DNA of 64,000 bases, from NCBI GenBank assembly GCA_934591705.1, contig CAKTPM010000001.1, positions 62,001-126,000 of the forward strand, read 5' to 3'. The translations under genes and the position numbers were made by a program. The notes beneath the pieces are model-generated. The model was not told where the DNA came from and did no database searches. It saw nothing but the letters and a program-made list of their open reading frames with translations. Positions 60,497-64,000 of this stretch are shown here, piece after piece; position 1 is the stretch's first letter; each line of letters starts with the position of its first letter. Origin of the DNA: an uncultured Oscillospiraceae bacterium (GTDB lineage: Bacteria > Bacillota > Clostridia > Oscillospirales > Oscillospiraceae).

Positions 60497-61278
60497 TACG
60501 CGCTCTCCTTTCGGGCAAAGCCCAGTTGGTATAGGGCGGCGTGATCCGCCCAGTCGTTGCCGTCGCAGAGCGTCACGGCCACCAGCTGCCGGCCCTCCCG
60601 CTCCACGCAGCTCACCAGGGTGCGGCCCGCGGCCCGGGTATAGCCGGTCTTCAGGCCGATACACCCCTCCAAGCGGCTCAGGAGCTTGTTGTGATTGCGC
60701 AGCTGCCGCCCGGCCACGGCGGCGCTTTTGGTGGAAAAGATGCGCCGGAGGGTGGGATCCTCTATGGCCCGGCAGGCCAGAAGGGCCATGTCGTAGGCCG
60801 TGGAATAGTGACCCTCTCCATCCAGGCCGCTGGGATTTTCAAAGGAGGTGTCCTCCATGCCCAGGGCGGCGGCCAGCTCGTTCATTTTGGCCACAAGGGT
60901 CTCCGGCCCGCCGCAGGCATCCGCCAGGGCCAGGGCCGCGTCGTTGCCGCTGGAGAGAAGCAGCCCGTAGAGCAGCTCCTCTACGGTGAGCCACTCCCCC
61001 GGCTTCAAATACATGGAGGAGCCCTCCGCCATGTGGCAGGGCTTCACCTCCACGGTGAGGCGCACGGAGGCGCACTCCAGCACCGCCAGCGCCGTCATGA
61101 TCTTGGTGGTGCTGGCGATGCGCATTTTGCTGTGGGGCGCTTTTTCATAGAGCACCGCCCCGGTGGCAGCGTCCATCAGCACCGCGGACACGGCGGAAAT
61201 ATCCGCCGCCCGGGCCGGGGAGGCGCAAAGGGGCAGGGCCAGCAGCGCCGCCAAAAGCAGCGCGAAAAACCGTTTCAA
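60496..61278 (-). CDS. D-alanyl-D-alanine carboxypeptidase (S11), DacB/DacF type
   Basis: A 260-residue secreted penicillin-binding protein. Signal peptide to about residue 24. Active site motifs: S56-TTK59, S110-G-N112 and K210-T-G212. The C-terminal second domain of larger DD-carboxypeptidases is absent, so it is a short form, similar to sporulation-type DacB/DacF. The gerW-like and scp genes nearby match the usual clostridial order. It likely trims cortex or wall pentapeptides. Confidence 0.9.
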   Translation of the reverse strand: MKRFFALLLAALLALPLCASPARAADISAVSAVLMDAATGAVLYEKAPHSKMRIASTTKIMTALAVLECASVRLTVEVKPCHMAEGSSMYLKPGEWLTVEELLYGLLLSSGNDAALALADACGGPETLVAKMNELAAALGMEDTSFENPSGLDGEGHYSTAYDMALLACRAIEDPTLRRIFSTKSAAVAGRQLRNHNKLLSRLEGCIGLKTGYTRAAGRTLVSCVEREGRQLVAVTLCDGNDWADHAALYQLGFARKESA

Positions 61279-61310
61279 ACCGGCATCACCTCGGATACCA
61301 GTCTATGCGC

Positions 61311-61700
61311 TCAGGGCTCCTCTTTTTCCTTTTTCTTCTCTACATAGCCCTCCACCCGGTCCATGAGCTGGGGGATCATCTCCAGCACCCGGTCAGCGGT
61401 GCTCATGGCGGGGATGGCCACGGGCATCACCGTGGTGACGCCGTTTTTCACCACCAAAAAGGCCACGGGCTCCATCTTCACCGCGCCGCCGGCGCCGCCG
61501 GCGAACTTGGTGGGGGCGGTTTTTCCATAGTCCGTGCCGCCGCTGCTGAAGCCGAAGTTCACCCGGCTGATGGGGATGAGGGTCACACCGTCAGGGGTGG
61601 TGATGGGCTGGCCCACGATGGCGTTGGAGTCCGCCAGCTCCCGGATCTTGCCGATGGAGGTCTCCATGAAGTCCTGCAGGGGATGCTTGTTCTCGTTCAT
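61311..61700 (-). CDS. ytfJ: GerW-family sporulation protein (YtfJ)
   Basis: A 129-residue protein of the GerW/YtfJ family. NPLQDFMETS-type start, then VGQPITTPDGVTLIPISRVNFGFSSGG and a glycine-rich patch (KFAGGAGGAVKMEPVAFLVV). In B. subtilis YtfJ is a spore protein needed for L-alanine germination. Charged Lys/Glu tail. It sits with DUF2953 and the scp genes, the usual order in spore formers. Confidence 0.9.
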   Translation of the reverse strand: MNENKHPLQDFMETSIGKIRELADSNAIVGQPITTPDGVTLIPISRVNFGFSSGGTDYGKTAPTKFAGGAGGAVKMEPVAFLVVKNGVTTVMPVAIPAMSTADRVLEMIPQLMDRVEGYVEKKKEKEEP

Positions 61701-61717
61701 ATCCTATGTCCTTCCTT

Positions 61718-62368
61718 TCAGGCGGCTTGGGTGCCGCCGGTTTCGGATGTATCACCGGGAGTCCTTGCCCCGGCGGCCTTCCGCCGCCGCAGCAGCCAGC
61801 TCAGCAGGGGCCCTGCCAGGGCGATGGCGATGGCCAGGGCGTCCGCCACCCGCAGGCGGATGCCCACCGAGCCGGTGACGCGGGTGCGCTCCGCCTCCGG
61901 AGCCATGCCGATGTGGATGCGGGGATCGGGGATGCGCAGCAGCGCCTCCAAAAGGGGCATGGCGGTGAATACCGCCTGGGTGACCCTTCCGTAGAGCAGG
62001 GCCGCGTCATAGGGCTCCCCGCCGGTGAGGATGCACAGCTCCATGGGGTCGATGCGGATGCGCCGCCTGGTTTTTCCCAGGGCGGCCCCCAGGGCCTGCC
62101 GGGCGGCGGGCCAAAGGGTGCGGATATCCTCCCCCGTGAGCTTGGGGCGGGGCTTTTTTGCCGCCGGCGCCTGCGGGGCCGGTGCCTTTTCCGGCATTTT
62201 TTTCTTCGGCGCCTTGGGTGCCGGGGGCAAAAGCTGCCGCCTCACCGGCCCCACCTGCAGGGTAAGGATCGTGGCATCGTCCTCCAAGGCGGCCCATACC
62301 CGGATGCGCAGCTGCCCCATGAGCACCGCCAGCAGCACGATGCCGCCTAATATATACAGCACAGGCAC
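61718..62368 (-). CDS. DUF2953 membrane protein
   Basis: A 216-residue protein with an N-terminal membrane segment (VLYILGGIVLLAVLMGQLRIRVWA), an Ala/Pro/Lys linker (PKAPKKKMPEKAPAPQAPAAKKPRPK), and a C-terminal domain with LCILTGGEPYDAALLYGRVTQAVFTAMP, which fits DUF2953 (YtfI of B. subtilis). A second hydrophobic segment near the end (DALAIAIALAGPLLSWLL) is visible. ytfI and ytfJ are adjacent in Bacillus too. Role in sporulation is inferred. Confidence 0.85.
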   Translation of the reverse strand: MPVLYILGGIVLLAVLMGQLRIRVWAALEDDATILTLQVGPVRRQLLPPAPKAPKKKMPEKAPAPQAPAAKKPRPKLTGEDIRTLWPAARQALGAALGKTRRRIRIDPMELCILTGGEPYDAALLYGRVTQAVFTAMPLLEALLRIPDPRIHIGMAPEAERTRVTGSVGIRLRVADALAIAIALAGPLLSWLLRRRKAAGARTPGDTSETGGTQAA

Positions 62369-62404
62369 GGTCCCCGCCTCCTTTCCAAAGCTCTGTGCAA
62401 GGGG

Positions 62405-62998
62405 TCAGCTCTCCTCCTCCCCGGTCTCCTCCCGGGGCTGCAGGATGGCGTCCTCCAGGCGTATCTGTCCATCGGCCTCCAGGCCGGGCATCTCCGGCAG
62501 CTCCTCTAAGGAGCGCAGGTGGAAGGCCCGAAGGAAGGCCTGGGTGGTGCGGTAGAGCCGGGGACGGCCCGGCACCTGCAGGTGGCCGCACTCCTCGATG
62601 AGGTGGCGGTCCAGCAGCAGGCCCACGGTATAGGAGCTGTCCACCCCCCGGATCTGATCCACATAGGCCCGGGTGGTGGGCTGGTAATAGGCGATAACGG
62701 TCAGCACCTCCAAGGCGGGCTGGCTGAGCTTGGCGGGCTTTCGTATCTCAAAGGCCCGGCGGATGATCTCGGCATATTCCGGCGCAGAGCACAGCTGATA
62801 GCTGTCCTCCATCCGGATGAGGCGCATGCCCCGGCGCTCGTAGGCGTAGTAATCCTGCAGGCGCTGGAGCACCAGCTCCACCGTGGGCCGGTCCATCTCC
62901 ATGGCCACGCAGATGCGCTCGATGGCCACCGGCTCGCCGGAGGCGAACAAAATGCCCTCTACGGCGGCCTCGATCTCTTTCATTTCCAGTTTATCCAT
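62405..62998 (-). CDS. scpB: Condensin subunit ScpB
   Basis: A 197-residue winged-helix protein that works with ScpA and SMC in chromosome segregation. AVEGILFASGEPVAIERI opens it; KPAKLSQPALEVLTVIAYYQPTTRAYVDQIRGVDSSYTV and LLDRHLIEECGHLQVPGRPRLYRTT are diagnostic. ATG 62998 overlaps the scpA stop by eight bases. Confidence 0.95.
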   Translation of the reverse strand: MDKLEMKEIEAAVEGILFASGEPVAIERICVAMEMDRPTVELVLQRLQDYYAYERRGMRLIRMEDSYQLCSAPEYAEIIRRAFEIRKPAKLSQPALEVLTVIAYYQPTTRAYVDQIRGVDSSYTVGLLLDRHLIEECGHLQVPGRPRLYRTTQAFLRAFHLRSLEELPEMPGLEADGQIRLEDAILQPREETGEEES

Positions 62999-63797
62999 TG
63001 GTCTCGTCCCCCAAACTCCATTCATCGGGCAGGTTCTCATCACAGCTTACGGCACAGTCCTCCATGCCGCCGGCCAGACGGATGATGTGGTTGCGGCAGA
63101 GCTCCAGCACCGCCATAAAGGTGGCCACGATCTCGCTGCGGCTGCGGCTGCCCCGGAAGAGCAGCAAAAACCGCGTGATGCCCGCGTTTTTCAGGCGGCC
63201 CACGATCTCCTTGGCCTTGTTCTCCACCGGGTAGGGCTCCCGCTTGACAATGTCGTCGAAGGACTTGAGATTGGGCGCGGCCGCCGCGTGTCCCTTGCGG
63301 TCCAGCACCTCCTGAAGAGCCAGCACCAGGTCGCCGGGCTCCTGGTCATACTCGTAGATCTTGCCCCGGCGCACCGGCTCCGGCGAGCGGGTCATGATGT
63401 CACGGCCGAACTCGCTCATGGCGCCCATGCGCTCCGTGAGACCCCGTATCTTCTGGTAGATGTCCCCCCGGCGGCGCTCCTCCAAGGACTGGATCAGGGC
63501 GGCCATCTCGTCCTGGACCTCCTCGTCCTCCAGGGACAGGAGCATCCGGGTCTTGATGTACATCAGGTGGGCGGCCATGGTGATAAACTCGCTGGCGATC
63601 TCCAGGTCCAGCTTCTGCCGCTGCTCTAAGTAGGCCAGATACTGCTCCAGAATCAGGGCGATGGGGATATCGGCGATCTCTATTTTGTTTTTGCTCAGAA
63701 GGAATAAGATCAGGTCCAGAGGGCCTTCAAAGTCCTCCGGGGCTTCGCTGGCGCGGGTCTGCACCACGCCCTCCAGCTTAAAAATAGGGTTATCCAA
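62991..63797 (-). CDS. scpA: Condensin subunit ScpA
   Basis: A 268-residue kleisin that bridges the SMC heads. FEGPLDLILFLLSKNKIEIADIPIALILEQYLAYLEQ at about residues 24-60 is the kleisin signature, and the C-terminal helix domain RSEIVATFMAVLELCRNHIIRL is intact. Start is TTG 63797, preceded by GAGGT with a seven-base gap. It lies just downstream of the site-2 protease gene. Confidence 0.94.
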   Translation of the reverse strand: MDNPIFKLEGVVQTRASEAPEDFEGPLDLILFLLSKNKIEIADIPIALILEQYLAYLEQRQKLDLEIASEFITMAAHLMYIKTRMLLSLEDEEVQDEMAALIQSLEERRRGDIYQKIRGLTERMGAMSEFGRDIMTRSPEPVRRGKIYEYDQEPGDLVLALQEVLDRKGHAAAAPNLKSFDDIVKREPYPVENKAKEIVGRLKNAGITRFLLLFRGSRSRSEIVATFMAVLELCRNHIIRLAGGMEDCAVSCDENLPDEWSLGDETNG

Positions 63798-63813
63798 CTT
63801 GCGTACCTCGTTT

Positions 63814-64000
63814 TCAGGATAGGCCGACCAGGCGGCACATGAATCGGAACACGGCGTCCATGGCGGTGTCCAGGCCGCTGCTCAGGGTGCCCAGCAGCAC
63901 CAGGGCCATGATCAGGAGCATGCCGAAGCGCTCATAGCGCATGAGGATGTTGTAGGCCCGGTCCGGCAGCAGGGCGGCCAGCACCTTGGAGCCGTCCAGG
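63814..64000 (-). CDS. Site-2 protease family protein, C-terminal part (partial)
   Basis: The last 61 residues of a polytopic M50 metalloprotease run off the right edge. The LDGSKVLAALLPDRAYNILMRYERFGMLLIMALVLLG stretch matches the PPLDG zinc-ligand region of the YwhC-type group and is followed by a membrane span. It ends at TGA 63816-63814, 16 bases before scpA's TTG. The catalytic HExxH lies outside the window. Confidence 0.85.
   Translation of the reverse strand, partial: LDGSKVLAALLPDRAYNILMRYERFGMLLIMALVLLGTLSSGLDTAMDAVFRFMCRLVGLS

Overview
The window reads as a stretch of chromosome from a GC-rich (about 60%) spore-forming clostridium, most likely an Oscillospiraceae-type gut bacterium. 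Three things support this. There is an ATGA-overlap-rich housekeeping gene order typical of Firmicutes (prpC-prkC-rsgA, rlmN-rsmB-fmt-def-priA-rpoZ-gmk-remA-yicC, scpA-scpB). Sporulation genes are present (a SpoVM-like 24-residue peptide, a GerW/YtfJ protein, a SPOCS-LysM protein). The IspH-ribosomal protein S1 fusion and the paired butyrate-type CoA-transferases are seen in clostridia. The species cannot be fixed from the sequence alone.

Layout. 1-6 kb: a purine-type NCS1 permease, a YheO/DauR-like PAS-HTH regulator facing the other way, and a three-gene molybdenum hydroxylase operon (2Fe-2S, FAD and molybdopterin subunits). 6-13 kb: GNAT and LysR genes, a small membrane protein, PduL phosphotransacylase, NADP-type glutamate dehydrogenase, an APRT-like phosphoribosyltransferase and adenine deaminase. 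Together with the permease and hydroxylase these could take adenine through hypoxanthine to xanthine. 13-22 kb: a YmfF/YmfH M16 peptidase-like pair, lgt, folD, an SH3-NlpC/P60 wall hydrolase, RqcH and Mini-RNase III. 22-27 kb: an accessory block. It holds a 1249-residue secreted protein with six 112-residue repeats, cysteine-type leucine-rich repeats and a dockerin-like tail, then an EF-hand protein, a 49-residue membrane peptide and tRNA-Ala(GGC). 27-32 kb: AlkD-like protein, RidA, YigZ, HflX and the SPOCS-LysM protein. 32-46 kb: two tiny genes (one SpoVM-like) followed on the minus strand by a long housekeeping run for translation, Ser/Thr phosphosignalling, replication restart and nucleotide metabolism. 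46-51 kb: the c-di-AMP synthase genes cdaA-cdaR, a cysteine desulfurase-like enzyme with a DUF3343 partner, and ispD-ispF. 51-54 kb: two paralogous acetate/butyrate CoA-transferases, each with its own promoter and terminator. The first carries a near-consensus Rex operator. 54-64 kb: ispH-rpsA, plsC, cmk, a flavoprotein, an RpiR regulator, rluB, a D,D-carboxypeptidase, gerW, a DUF2953 protein, scpB, scpA and the end of a site-2 protease gene.

Most of the window is ordinary core genome. The points most worth a second look are: the YheO-like regulator, whose family-conserved N-terminus has no ATG, GTG or TTG but an ATC preceded by a good ribosome-binding site; the Rex operator (NADH/NAD sensing) over the CoA-transferase promoter; the 24-residue SpoVM candidate and its 49-residue membrane neighbour; the exact 112-residue tandem architecture of the dockerin/LRR surface protein; and the internal ribosome-binding site inside the ispH-S1 fusion. 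No CRISPR array, insertion sequence, prophage or rRNA gene was seen. All statements of function are by reading motifs and family resemblance; no database search was possible.
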